Shown piece after piece: positions 51,067-60,221 of a stretch of 64,000 bases of DNA (position 1 is the first letter of the stretch; each line of letters opens with the position of its first letter). Source of the stretch: Nocardia shimofusensis NBRC 100134. GTDB taxonomy: Bacteria; Actinomycetota; Actinomycetes; Mycobacteriales; Mycobacteriaceae. The stretch covers positions 1 to 64,000 of the forward strand of contig NZ_BDBT01000005.1 of the NCBI RefSeq assembly GCF_001613125.1, written 5' to 3'. A program made the position numbers and the translations under genes. The notes below the pieces were generated by a model. It did not search any database and was not told where the DNA came from. It saw only the letters and a list, made by a program, of their open reading frames with translations.

Positions 51067-53184
51067 ATGAACCCGGGCATCACACTCACCTCACCTGCCG
51101 CCCATCCCTCGGCCCGCACTCCCGATGCTGCCGGCGCAGGCTCGGCGCCGTCTGTCGTCTCCGCGCCGCTCGCCGGCTCCCTCGGCCTCGCCGAGCAGAA
51201 CGACAGCGCTCCGGGCAGCTGCGAGGTGTTGCGGCCGGGCATGCTCACCACGGTGCAGGACTGGCCGGGCCGGATCGGGTATTGGCATGTGGGCGTGCCG
51301 CCGTCGGGGCCGATGGACGACCTGTCCTTCCGGCTGGGCAACAGGGCGCTGGGCAATGCCGAGGGCACGCCGGGCCTCGAGTGCACCCTCGCCGGGCCCG
51401 CGCTGCGGTTCGCGGCCCCGGCGCGAGTGTGCGTGACCGGCGCGCCCACCGAGGTCCGAGTCGACGGTGTACCGGTGCCGCAGTGGCGTCCGGTGCCGGT
51501 GCCCGCGGGTGGTGTGCTCGATGTCGGCGGCGTGCGCGGGCCGGGGATGCGCTGCTATGTGCTCATCGCCGGGGGCATCGACGTCGACGAATATCTGGGC
51601 AGCGCTTCGACTTTCACCCTGGGCGGCTTCGGTGGCACCGGCTCGGCGCTGCGGGCCGACGACGTGCTGCGGCTCGCCGCCGATCACGGCAGAGCCGCCA
51701 CCGCCGTGCCCGCCGACCACCGGCCCGCGTTCGCGCGACGCTGGGAACTGGCCGTCACCGAGGGCCCGCACGGCGCACCGGAGTTCTTCACCCGCGCCGA
51801 CATCGATACCATCCTCGGCACCGACTACGAGGTGCACTTCAATTCCGATCGCACCGGCGTGCGCCTGGTGGGCCCGAAGCCGCGCTGGGCCCGCGAGGAC
51901 GGCGGCGAGGCGGGCCTGCACCCGTCCAATATCCACGACACCGCGTACTCGGTGGGCGCGCTGGACTTCACCGGTGACACCCCGATCCTGCTCGGCCCCG
52001 ACGGCCCGAGCCTCGGCGGTTTCGTCTGCCCGGTCACCGTGGTGGCCGCCGAACGTTGGAAGCTCGGCCAGCTCACCCCGGGCGATGTGGTGCGGTTCGT
52101 GCCGGTCCGCGCCGAGCACGCCGCCTCCCCACGCGAACTCGGCGCCGCCCGCCGCGCGAACTGGCCGATCGTGCTCTCCCCCGGCGGCGACGGCGACGAC
52201 GGCGTGCTCACCCGCGGCGAAGCCGACGAGCACACCTCCATCACCTACCGCCGCGCGGGCGACGACGGCGTCCTCGTCGAATACGGCGACATGACCCTGG
52301 ATCTCGGTCTGCGCGCCCGCGTGCACGCCCTGCACCAGCACCTGCTCGAGCGCGCCGAGCCCGGCATCACCGAACTCACCCCCGGCGTGCGGTCGTTGCA
52401 GGTGCGCGTCGACCCCGACCGCCTCGCCACGTCGACACTGCTGGGTCTGCTCGCCGAAGCGGAGCACGCCCTGCCGCCCGCCGAGGAGCTGGTGGTGCCC
52501 AGCCGCACCGTGCACCTGCCGCTGTCCTGGGACGACCCGGCCACCCGGGAGGCCATCATCCGCTACATGCACGGCGTGCGCCCGGACGCGCCGTGGTGCC
52601 CGTGGAACATCGAATTCATCCGCCGCATGAACGGATTGGCCTCGGTGGACGAGGTGTTCGACACCGTCTTCGCCGCCGAATACCTCGTGCTCGGCCTCGG
52701 CGACGTCTACCTGGGCGCGCCGGTCGCCACCCCGACCGATCCCCGGCACCGCCTGGTCACCACCAAGTACAACCCGGCCCGCACCTGGACCCCGGAGAAC
52801 GCGGTCGGCATCGGCGGCGCGTACCTGTGCGTCTACGGCATGGAGGGCCCCGGCGGCTACCAGTTCGTCGGCCGCACCACTCAGGTCTGGAACCATCGCG
52901 CCCCCGGCGGCCCCGGCGACGAGGACCCCTGGCTGCTGCGCTGGTTCGACCGGATCCGCTGGTACCCGGTCTCGGCGGAGGAACTGCTGGACCTGCGCGC
53001 GGATACCGCCGCCGGTCGCGGCGAACTTCGCGCCGAGGACGGCGAATTCCGCCTCGCCGACTACCGGACCTTTCTCCACGAGAACGCGGACTCGATCGCC
53101 CGATTCCGCACCGAGCAGGCAGCCGCCTTCGCCACCGAACGCCAGTCCTGGCGCACCTCGGGCGAGTTGGCGGGAGAGAGATAG
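51067..53184 (+). CDS. Urea/guanidine carboxylase, carboxyltransferase half only (no BC, no BCCP)
   Basis: The protein has 705 residues. After a roughly 50-residue Ala/Ser/Pro-rich lead lies a KipA-like (AHS2) domain (CEVLRPGMLTTVQDWPGRIG, VPPSGPMDDLSFRLGNRALG; to about 350). A KipI-like (AHS1) domain follows (DGVLVEYGDMTLDLGLRARV, LPLSWDDPATREAIIRYMHG, VYGMEGPGGYQFVGRTTQVW), with a helical end (FRTEQAAAFATERQSW). This equals the carboxyltransferase of biotin-dependent urea/guanidine carboxylases, normally about 1200 residues. The N-terminal biotin carboxylase (about 450 residues) and the C-terminal biotin carrier (with its AMKM lysine motif) are missing. Neither is encoded elsewhere in the window, so the enzyme would need subunits from other loci. 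Confidence 0.85.
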   Translation: MNPGITLTSPAAHPSARTPDAAGAGSAPSVVSAPLAGSLGLAEQNDSAPGSCEVLRPGMLTTVQDWPGRIGYWHVGVPPSGPMDDLSFRLGNRALGNAEGTPGLECTLAGPALRFAAPARVCVTGAPTEVRVDGVPVPQWRPVPVPAGGVLDVGGVRGPGMRCYVLIAGGIDVDEYLGSASTFTLGGFGGTGSALRADDVLRLAADHGRAATAVPADHRPAFARRWELAVTEGPHGAPEFFTRADIDTILGTDYEVHFNSDRTGVRLVGPKPRWAREDGGEAGLHPSNIHDTAYSVGALDFTGDTPILLGPDGPSLGGFVCPVTVVAAERWKLGQLTPGDVVRFVPVRAEHAASPRELGAARRANWPIVLSPGGDGDDGVLTRGEADEHTSITYRRAGDDGVLVEYGDMTLDLGLRARVHALHQHLLERAEPGITELTPGVRSLQVRVDPDRLATSTLLGLLAEAEHALPPAEELVVPSRTVHLPLSWDDPATREAIIRYMHGVRPDAPWCPWNIEFIRRMNGLASVDEVFDTVFAAEYLVLGLGDVYLGAPVATPTDPRHRLVTTKYNPARTWTPENAVGIGGAYLCVYGMEGPGGYQFVGRTTQVWNHRAPGGPGDEDPWLLRWFDRIRWYPVSAEELLDLRADTAAGRGELRAEDGEFRLADYRTFLHENADSIARFRTEQAAAFATERQSWRTSGELAGER

Positions 53185-53307
53185 ACCGCTCGCGACCGGG
53201 CCGATCCGCAGCGATGCGTCCCCGCCGACTCGGCCGTGGCACGTCGCCCGGCCAAGCGAAAGTCGCAGTGCCCGAATTCACCAGCGAACCGCCCGCGCGG
53301 CGGCCGC

Positions 53308-53350
53308 GAACGCCAGTGGTGACGCACCTCCGGCGAACAGATGGGAGAAG
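53308..53350 (+). repeat. Degenerate copy of the 3' end of the carboxyltransferase gene
   Basis: The stretch beginning GAACGCCAGT...GCACCTC and ending GGGAGAA resembles the end of the preceding gene (53137-53179): about 30 of 43 positions match by eye. The duplicate lies in the 168-base gap before allophanate hydrolase and places a GGGAGAA ribosome-binding site in front of it. Confidence 0.5.
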
Positions 53351-53352
53351 TG

Positions 53353-54981
53353 ATGAGTGTGTGGATCCACCGGCGCCCCGAGCGGGACGTGGCCGCCGAC
53401 CTCGCCGCGGCGAGGGGTCCGCTGGCCGGGCTGCGACTGGCGGTCAAGGACAACGTGGACGTCGCGGGCCTGCCCACCACGGCGGGCTGCCCGGACTACG
53501 CCTACGTGCCCGAGACCGATGCCCCATCCGTGGCGGCGCTGCGCGCGGCGGGCGCGGTGGTGACCGGCAAGACCAACCTCGACCAGTTCGCCACCGGCCT
53601 GGTCGGCACCCGCTCCCCCCACGGGGCGGTCCCCGACGCCCGGCGGCCCGAATACGTCTCGGGCGGTTCGAGTTCGGGCTCGGCGGTGGCGGTCGCGCTG
53701 GGCGACGCCGACATCGCGATCGGCACCGACACCGCGGGCTCGGGCCGGGTGCCCGCCGCGTTCCAGGGTCTGGTCGGCATCAAACCGACGGTCGGCGTCG
53801 TGAGCACCGAGGGCGTCGTGCCCGCGTGCCGATCCTTCGACTGCGTGACCGTCTTCGCCGCCGACCTCGCCACCGCTGATCTGGCGATGGGCGTCATGGC
53901 CGCGGGTGCGCCCGGCAGACCGTGGCCCGCCGACATCCGCCTCGCCGCGCCGCCCCGCCCGACGATCGCGGTCTTCGACACCTTGCCGGAGATGGATACC
54001 GAGTGGCTCGAGGCGTTCGCGCGCACGGTGGCCGGTCTCCGCGAGCGGGGCGTCGAGATCGTGACGGTCGATCCCGCACCGTTCCTGGCCGCGGCGAGAC
54101 TGCTCTACGAGGGCGCGCTGGTAGCCGAAAGATACGCGGCAGTAGGCGCATTCCTCGACGGCAACCCGACGTCGGCGGACCCGACCGTGGCCTCCATCGT
54201 CCGCGGGGCCCGCGACCTGCCCGCCCACCGCCTGGTGTCGGACCTGGCGGAGCTCGAGCGGTTGCGCGCGCAGGCGATGGCGAGCCTCGACGGCGCGGAC
54301 GCCCTGCTCGCACCCACCGCCCCGTTCCAGCCGACGATCGCCGAGGTCGCCGCCGATCCGATCCGCGTCAACTCCCGTGTGGGCACCTACACCAACTTCT
54401 GCAATCTGTTCGACCTGTGCGCCGTCGCTGTTCCCGCGGGGACAGCGGGCGAGGCGCAGTTCGGCGTCACGATCTTCGCCCGTCCCTTCGAAGACGCCGT
54501 CGCACTCGACATCGCCGCCCTCGTCCCGAACGGCGCGTCACCCGCCCCGGCGCCGATCGAACGGGCCTGGCCGACTCGGGTCGCCCCGGCACTGGACCTC
54601 GTCGTTTTCGGCGCCCACCTCCGCGACCAGCCCTTGGCCTACCAGCTGACCGAACTCGGGGCCCGCTGGGCCGGACCGATCCGCACCGCACCCCGCTACC
54701 GCCTGGGCGCCATGAAGACCACGCCACCGAAGCCCGCCGTGACACGAGTGGGCGAGGCCGAACCCGGTGTCGCGATCGCAGGCGAACGCTGGCTGCTCTC
54801 TCCCGCCGCGCTCGGCCGCTTCCTCGCCGCCCTTCCCACGCCTATGCACCTGGGTTCGGTCGAACTCGAGGACGGCACGTGGACCACCGGTTTCGGCTGC
54901 GAAGGCGCCGCCGCAGACGCCGCCACGGACATCAGTGATTTCGGCGGCTGGAAGGCAGCCCTCGCCGCCGACGCACTATGA
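53353..54981 (+). CDS. atzF: Allophanate hydrolase
   Basis: Splits allophanate to CO2 and two ammonia, the last step of the pathway. It has 542 residues. The amidase-signature half (about 1-420) has the catalytic Lys in LAVKDNVDVAG, the cis-Ser in GGSSSGSAVAVA and nucleophile Ser in IGTDTAGSGRVPA. The C-terminal half (about 425-540), with FGAHLRDQPLAYQLTELGAR and TGFGCEGAAADA, is the second domain that completes allophanate decarboxylation. I start at the ATG at 53353 after GGGAGAAGTG. It is the last gene of the operon. Confidence 0.92.
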   Translation: MSVWIHRRPERDVAADLAAARGPLAGLRLAVKDNVDVAGLPTTAGCPDYAYVPETDAPSVAALRAAGAVVTGKTNLDQFATGLVGTRSPHGAVPDARRPEYVSGGSSSGSAVAVALGDADIAIGTDTAGSGRVPAAFQGLVGIKPTVGVVSTEGVVPACRSFDCVTVFAADLATADLAMGVMAAGAPGRPWPADIRLAAPPRPTIAVFDTLPEMDTEWLEAFARTVAGLRERGVEIVTVDPAPFLAAARLLYEGALVAERYAAVGAFLDGNPTSADPTVASIVRGARDLPAHRLVSDLAELERLRAQAMASLDGADALLAPTAPFQPTIAEVAADPIRVNSRVGTYTNFCNLFDLCAVAVPAGTAGEAQFGVTIFARPFEDAVALDIAALVPNGASPAPAPIERAWPTRVAPALDLVVFGAHLRDQPLAYQLTELGARWAGPIRTAPRYRLGAMKTTPPKPAVTRVGEAEPGVAIAGERWLLSPAALGRFLAALPTPMHLGSVELEDGTWTTGFGCEGAAADAATDISDFGGWKAALAADAL

Positions 54982-55149
54982 CCGCCTCCGCATGCCGACC
55001 GTCCTGCTCGGCCGGTGTCGAGCGTCGAGCGGACCGTCGACGCGCGGATGACGGCGCTGTGCTGCGCAGCGCGCGGACCGAGGCCGGATTCCCCGTACTC
55101 ACCTGCGCGTAGCCGCACCGGACTTCGCGAGGAGCGCCCTCGACCCCGG

Positions 55150-56757
55150 TCAGGATCGGGTGAAGGTGCCCACCCCGTCGCGGTTGTAGTACTCGAGCGT
55201 CAGCCGGTCGCCGTCGAAGGTGGCCTTCGACAAGGTGCCGGGGTCAGCACCCTCCCCGGTGGGTGTGAACACGAAGGTGTCGCCGTCCCAGTGGCGCAAC
55301 GGCAGGGTCGTCTTGTCCGGGCCGAGGACGAGGACGAGTTCGTCGTCTCGCACCTCCACAGTCGCCTCACCGTAGAAGGTGTTGTCGTAGGCCCCTGCAT
55401 ACGCGTCGAGCGGGCGCGCGGGCGCGGGGTCGGCGGGCGGCTCCTTGCCGACGAGTTCGCCGGAGGGGGCGTCGATCTGCTCGAAGGCCGTGCGGTAGAG
55501 CTCGCGCCAGTCCTCGCGGATCTCGCCGAACTGCACGAGGTCGGCGAACTCGGCGTTCAGGGTCTCCGGGATGCCGATGGCGGCGGCATTGGTGAGGGTG
55601 ACGATCGCGACGTCGGCGCTGGGAATCGCGGTGAACGCGGTGCCCGCGCCCAGGTTGAATGCGCCGGAATGGCCGAGGACCACCCTGCCCGCGGACGAGG
55701 AGTTCACATTGAAGCCGAAACCGTAGAAGCCGGGGCGGCTGTCCGGGTCGGCCGGCGGAGCGGAAACCGCCTGCGGGCTGATGGCCGGCAGCAGCGCGGC
55801 GGGCGGCACGATCTCGGCGCCTTCGTAGGTGCCGTCGCCGAGCAACATGGTCAGCCAGCGCGCCATGTCGCGCACCGAGGAACTCGCGCCACCGGCGGGT
55901 GACTGCGCGTCGGGATCGCGGGGCGGATCGGCGGGCCGATACTCGCCGTCGACCAGGACGTGCCCGACCGCCCGGTCCGGCCGGGCCACGAAATCGGCGT
56001 AACGCGAGCTGGTCTCGTTCATACCCAGCGGCTGGTAGATCTCGCGTTCGGACAGGGTCGCCCAGTCGACGCCCGCCTTGTCGGCGACCGCGACGGCGGC
56101 GGCGGTGGGACCGAAGTTGGTGTAGGCATACGAGTCGCGGAACGGTGCCAGCGGCAGCTGCCGTAACCGCTCGAGCACTTGCGTCCGGTCGTAGCCCAGG
56201 TCTTCGAGCAGGTCACCGGCATGGTCGGGAAGTCCGGAGCGATGCGAGTAGAGATCGCCGACCGTCACGTGCTCGGAGACATACGGATCCTCGAGTGCGA
56301 ATCCGGGCGAGAGCTCCCAGACCGGGGTGTCCCAGTCCACCTGCCCCGCAGCGACTTGCCGCGCCACCACCGTGGCGCCGAGGGGTTTGGAGACCGAGGC
56401 CAGCTGGAAGACCGTCGCGTCGCCGACCGGTTCGCCGGTGGTGACGTCACGCACGCCGAACCCCTTGCTGTACACGACTTTTCCCTCATGCACCACGGCC
56501 ACGGCCATACCGGGGATCCCGGAATCCTCCAGCAGCTCACCGGCCAGGCGATCCAGTTCGCCGACCGCGCGATCGATCTGCCCGTCCGGAATCACCACCC
56601 CGGCGACCGCATTCGGCGACACGTCGTGCGGCCGGGTCGAAGCGGGCGCGGAACTCTCCGTCGTACCCTCGCCGCTGTCGTCTCCCACCGTGCACGCACC
56701 TGCCACCAACCCCACCGCCACCAATCCGGCAACCACCCCGCATCTACTTCTCCGCAC
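55150..56757 (-). CDS. Serine hydrolase lipoprotein (beta-lactamase/DD-peptidase-like)
   Basis: The protein has 535 residues. A signal peptide with lipobox VAGAC (near residue 22) anchors it outside the membrane. The penicillin-binding fold has SVSK (SxxK, near 125), YTN (YxN) in DSYAYTNFGPTAA, and the HSG third motif in LGHSGAFNLG. A C-terminal roughly 110-residue lipocalin-like domain follows (AGAYDNTFYGEATVEVRDDE). Such proteins are esterases or peptidases; antibiotic hydrolysis is not implied. The start is a GTG at 56757 with AGGAGG upstream. It converges with the allophanate hydrolase gene. Confidence 0.88.
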   Translation of the reverse strand: MRRSRCGVVAGLVAVGLVAGACTVGDDSGEGTTESSAPASTRPHDVSPNAVAGVVIPDGQIDRAVGELDRLAGELLEDSGIPGMAVAVVHEGKVVYSKGFGVRDVTTGEPVGDATVFQLASVSKPLGATVVARQVAAGQVDWDTPVWELSPGFALEDPYVSEHVTVGDLYSHRSGLPDHAGDLLEDLGYDRTQVLERLRQLPLAPFRDSYAYTNFGPTAAAVAVADKAGVDWATLSEREIYQPLGMNETSSRYADFVARPDRAVGHVLVDGEYRPADPPRDPDAQSPAGGASSSVRDMARWLTMLLGDGTYEGAEIVPPAALLPAISPQAVSAPPADPDSRPGFYGFGFNVNSSSAGRVVLGHSGAFNLGAGTAFTAIPSADVAIVTLTNAAAIGIPETLNAEFADLVQFGEIREDWRELYRTAFEQIDAPSGELVGKEPPADPAPARPLDAYAGAYDNTFYGEATVEVRDDELVLVLGPDKTTLPLRHWDGDTFVFTPTGEGADPGTLSKATFDGDRLTLEYYNRDGVGTFTRS

Positions 56758-56999
56758 GAGCCACACCTCCTGCGTTGTGACGCACGACATAGTCGGATCC
56801 GAGCGTAGCCCGCGGCCGGTGTCCGGCCCGGTGCCGCGCCGCGAGGGCGAGCTGCTGCCGCTGCGCTATAGGTGACCCCGCGGCCCCCGACAGCCCGGGA
56901 CGACGGGCGATCCGTTCAGGCGAACCCTCGGTAATTGACCTCGTTCGCTCCCCCGTGCCAGGCTCGCGGAGAAGAACGGACCACCGCTCGGAGGACTCG

Positions 57000-57380
57000 A
57001 TGCCCGCCTACGTGATCGCCCACCTGCTCGACGCCGCGCCCCATCCGGAGATCGCCGAATACATCGAGCGCCTTCCCGGCACATTCGCCCCATACGGCGG
57101 CCGATACCTCGTGCACATGACACAGCACGAGGTGAAGGAGGGCAGCTGGCCCGGCAACGTCGTCATGATCGGATTCCCCGGAATCACCGAGGCGAGGGCA
57201 TGGTGGGACTCACCCGCGTACCGAGCCATCGCACCACTGCGCTCACGCCACATCGCCGGTGACATCATCATGGTCGAAGGTGTTCCCGACGGCTATGCCC
57301 CGGCCGCGGCCGTCCGGGCGATACGCGAGAGCCTGGCCGAATCTCCTCAGGCGGAAGAGTCCATTCCTACAGCCCGGTAG
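57000..57380 (+). CDS. DUF1330 family protein
   Basis: The protein has 126 residues with a dimeric ferredoxin-like (EthD/ABM-related) fold: PAYVIAHLLDAAPHPEIAEY, then FAPYGGRYLVHM, NVVMIGFPGITEARAWWDSP and the family end HIAGDIIMVEGVPD. The function is unknown. The ATG at 57000 follows GGAGGACTCG. It converges with the lipase gene across a 216-base region that holds a long inverted repeat. Confidence 0.87.
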   Translation: MPAYVIAHLLDAAPHPEIAEYIERLPGTFAPYGGRYLVHMTQHEVKEGSWPGNVVMIGFPGITEARAWWDSPAYRAIAPLRSRHIAGDIIMVEGVPDGYAPAAAVRAIRESLAESPQAEESIPTAR

Positions 57381-57500
57381 CGACATATCATCCGCGACAG
57401 CATCACACCGTGACGCGTCGACGCGATCATTACGTCAACGCATTGGGTGCGCTTCGCCCCGGACGGAGCACCGGACTCCGGCCCGAGCCCGGTGGATCGT

Positions 57501-57569
57501 CCGGTGATCGCCTCGGAGGCAGCCGTGATCGTTGCCGCCAACCACCCCGGCCGGCTGCCTCCGCACCGG
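57501..57569. terminator. Large inverted repeat between DUF1330 gene and lipase
   Basis: CGGAGGCAGCC (57514-57524) pairs perfectly with GGCTGCCTCCG (57553-57563), and outer CCGGTG (57501-57506) pairs with CACCGG (57564-57569). The 28-base loop is long, so it is a weaker terminator candidate than others here. It lies between convergent genes. Confidence 0.5.
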
Positions 57570-57596
57570 CGTCACCAACGCCATAGCCTCGTACGA

Positions 57597-58874
57597 CTAG
57601 GGCAGCGCCCCACAGTTCACGGGGGCGGGCACGTCGGCGAGGCGATCGGTCACCCACTGCTGCGAGGTCGCCAGTGACGGGAAGAAGGCCAGATTGTGGG
57701 TGCCCAGAAACCCGGACATGGCAGGCAGCGTCGGATCCGCATCCATCTGAACGGCCGCGCCGCCGCCACACCAGCGTGCGGCCATATCGCGCACGGCCGG
57801 GTAGGTAGCTCCCTCGTCGTTCCTGGCCGAGTAGATCCGCACCGGCACCGAGGGGGCGGACCCGCCGAGCCGCTGCTCGTCGAATGCCCTCTTCAACTCC
57901 GGGGAACGATCGATCACGACCGAGAGAGGCTCTCCGCTGATGGTCCATTGGGACGTGTTCGGCGGTTGCACGAAGGTGTTGGAGAGGCCGCCACCGCATT
58001 TGCCGATCGAGTCGCGCATGATCGCCTTGCCGGTGTCGTTGAGCTCGGCTTCGAACACCGGACGCGTCTCGGGATAGTCCTCGGCGATGCCGTTGAGGAT
58101 CCATGCGATGGCCGGGGCGACGCCGGGACGGCCCTCGTTGCGCGCGAGGTAATCCTGCAGGCCCACCGGGGGCCCGCCCACGTAGGCGCCGCGCACGTTC
58201 AACTCGGGGGCGTACCCGGGATGCAGTTCGGCCGCGGCCGCGGAAGCCATCCCGCCCTGGGAGTAGCCGTAGAGGATGACCGGCGAGGCGGGATCGAGGC
58301 CGGAGCCGGGCAACCGCAATACCGCACGTGCGGAGTCCAATACCGCGTAGCCCTGCGTTTTACGGTTCATGAAGCTGTGGATGCCCGGTACACCGAAATC
58401 GTGGTAATCGGTCATCACCACCGCCATGCCGCGCGACAGCAGCTGGTAGATCGCGATGATGTCGTATTCGAAGACCGCGTCGGCCGGAGGCTGGTATCGA
58501 ACTACCTGCGACAGCATCGCCGAGGGCGCGCACTCCGGGCTCTGCCCCTGCATACCGCCCGCATACGCCACGAGCGGACGTGGCCCCGGGCCGGGCCACG
58601 GCAAGGTCGGCTCCAGATACGTTCCCACCACCGTGGTCGGCGCGTCATGAGTGGTGCTGCTGGTGTAGGTGACGCGTGTCGACCTCGCCGGTATCGGCCC
58701 GGGCGCCCCGGGGACCGTCAACGCCAGGTGCGCCGCTTCGGCACGGAGAACGTCACCCCCGCCTGCTTGCGACTGCGGCTCCGTCCATACCGGTGGTGCG
58801 GCGATCGCTCCGGTGCCGGCGATTATGAGGGTTCCCGTCAAAGCTGCGATCCAGCCGCGTCTTTCGCTCTTCAT
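57597..58874 (-). CDS. Secreted lipase (LIP family)
   Basis: The protein has 425 residues. A signal peptide (basic MKSERR, then hydrophobic to about residue 26) precedes an alpha/beta hydrolase with the nucleophile elbow YGYSQGGMASAAAAE (near 205), typical of the fungal/actinobacterial LIP family. Other conserved parts are PLVAYAGGMQGQSPECAPS, VMTDYHDFGVPGIHSF and GGPPVGLQDYLA, with cysteines near 118 and 295. It would hydrolyse triacylglycerols or esters outside the cell. AAGGATCGGT precedes the ATG. No partner gene is adjacent. Confidence 0.9.
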   Translation of the reverse strand: MKSERRGWIAALTGTLIIAGTGAIAAPPVWTEPQSQAGGGDVLRAEAAHLALTVPGAPGPIPARSTRVTYTSSTTHDAPTTVVGTYLEPTLPWPGPGPRPLVAYAGGMQGQSPECAPSAMLSQVVRYQPPADAVFEYDIIAIYQLLSRGMAVVMTDYHDFGVPGIHSFMNRKTQGYAVLDSARAVLRLPGSGLDPASPVILYGYSQGGMASAAAAELHPGYAPELNVRGAYVGGPPVGLQDYLARNEGRPGVAPAIAWILNGIAEDYPETRPVFEAELNDTGKAIMRDSIGKCGGGLSNTFVQPPNTSQWTISGEPLSVVIDRSPELKRAFDEQRLGGSAPSVPVRIYSARNDEGATYPAVRDMAARWCGGGAAVQMDADPTLPAMSGFLGTHNLAFFPSLATSQQWVTDRLADVPAPVNCGALP

Positions 58875-59206
58875 ACCGATCCTTCATACGATGTGGTTCA
58901 TCCAGGGAAGAGATCTAGATCGAATACTGCGAGTAACTCTGATCGAGCGCAGAACCAGGCACACACGCACTTCGTGTTGCCGAGGCCACAGCCTAGGCCA
59001 TGCCACGGACATCGGTCCGGAGGTTGGACTTCAGATGTTTCAGGCCGCACGGGACTCCGTTGCTCGGCCGGGTCGATCACCTGCCCTCTCGATCGTCGAT
59101 ATGAGGCCGGATCGCCACCGGCACCGAAGCACGCGACCTCTGTGGAGCAGTGGGATCCGGGTCACGGGCTCGGTGCCCACCATCGGCTGCGCGACGCGCT
59201 CGTTCG
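58875..59206. other. Region upstream of the imine-reductase-like gene
   Basis: About 330 bases with no supported gene. A perfect small hairpin, CCCCAC-ATAA-GTGGGG, follows at 59207-59222, immediately before the MerR-type promoter. Confidence 0.4.
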
Positions 59207-59224
59207 CCCCACATAAGTGGGGGG

Positions 59225-59255
59225 TTGACCTCAACCTTACTCGAGGTCCTACCGT
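59225..59255 (+). promoter_or_regulatory. MerR/SoxR-type promoter with dyad in a 19-base spacer
   Basis: A -35 TTGACC (59225-59230) and -10 TACCGT (59250-59255) are separated by 19 bases. GACCTC and GAGGTC are inverted within and around the spacer (10 bases between). This overlong spacing with a centred dyad is diagnostic of MerR-family activation, close to a SoxR box. Transcription would begin about one base before the ATG of the reductase gene, making a near-leaderless message. Confidence 0.65.
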
Positions 59256-59263
59256 CCATATCC

Positions 59264-60160
59264 ATGAGCATCGAAACGACATCCGACGCCGCATCGACCC
59301 CCGTGACCGTGCTCGGCCTCGGCGCCATGGGCTCCGCGATCGCCCGGGTCTTCCTCGACCGCGGCCATCCCACGACGGTCTGGAACCGCACGGCAGGCAA
59401 GAGCGCACCGCTGGTCGCGGCCGGCGCCTCGGCGACAGAGACAGCCGCGGAGGCGGTCGCGGCCGGCCCGCTGGTCGTGCTCTGCGTCCTGGACTACGAC
59501 GCGGTCGAGGACGTGCTGGCCGCCGTCGGCGACGCCGTCTCGGGCAAGGCATTGGTGAACGTCACGAGCGGATCCCCGAGCCGGGCACGCACGATCCAGC
59601 AGTGGGCCATCGAGCATGGTGCCGAATACCTCGACGGCGGGGTGATGGGAGATCCGCCGGACCTGGGTTCGGACCACGTCAGGTTCTTCTACAGCGGATC
59701 CCGGACCACGTTCGATACCCACGAGGCCACGTTGCGGGAGTTGGGGACCCCCACCTATTACGGTGCCGATGTCGGCCTGGCTTCCGTCGAGTTCATGGCA
59801 CAAGTGGCGATGGGGTACGAGATCCTCATCGGTTTCCTGCACACGCTGCGACTGGTGGGCAAGGAAGGAGTCGACGTGGGGGAGTTCGCCGCCCGCGTCG
59901 CCGCTTCCCTCACCGACTATTCGCCGTTGCTGACCGCCATCGGAGAAGCCGTCCGCGACCGCACCTACCCACCGGATCTCGGACCGCTGTCGGTGCAGGC
60001 CGCGCTGATGGGCGACCTCGTCGCTCACCGAGAGTCCCTCGGCGTGGATACCCTGCGAATGCGCGAAGTACAAGGGCTGATGGACAAGCGCATTGCCGAC
60101 GGCCACGGTGATCAGGGCTTCTCCAGCCTGTTCGAGCTGCTGGAAAGCGACCGGCAGTGA
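59264..60160 (+). CDS. Imine-reductase-like NAD(P)-dependent oxidoreductase
   Basis: The protein has 298 residues of the beta-hydroxyacid/6-phosphogluconate dehydrogenase superfamily. The Rossmann motif is VTVLGLGAMGSAIARVFLDR, with WNRTAGKSAPL (NADPH phosphate contact) and LVNVTSGSPSRARTIQQWA. The C-terminal helical domain has VEFMAQVAMGYEILIGFLHT, matching imine reductases (IRED) rather than classical dehydrogenases. The substrate is a cyclic imine or similar. The MerR-type promoter suggests redox- or compound-responsive induction; no MerR gene is adjacent. Confidence 0.85.
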   Translation: MSIETTSDAASTPVTVLGLGAMGSAIARVFLDRGHPTTVWNRTAGKSAPLVAAGASATETAAEAVAAGPLVVLCVLDYDAVEDVLAAVGDAVSGKALVNVTSGSPSRARTIQQWAIEHGAEYLDGGVMGDPPDLGSDHVRFFYSGSRTTFDTHEATLRELGTPTYYGADVGLASVEFMAQVAMGYEILIGFLHTLRLVGKEGVDVGEFAARVAASLTDYSPLLTAIGEAVRDRTYPPDLGPLSVQAALMGDLVAHRESLGVDTLRMREVQGLMDKRIADGHGDQGFSSLFELLESDRQ

Positions 60161-60221
60161 CATCGCAGCGCCGCCGACCTGCACTCGGCCACAAGATGTC
60201 GGGCTCGATAGGCTACCGGGC

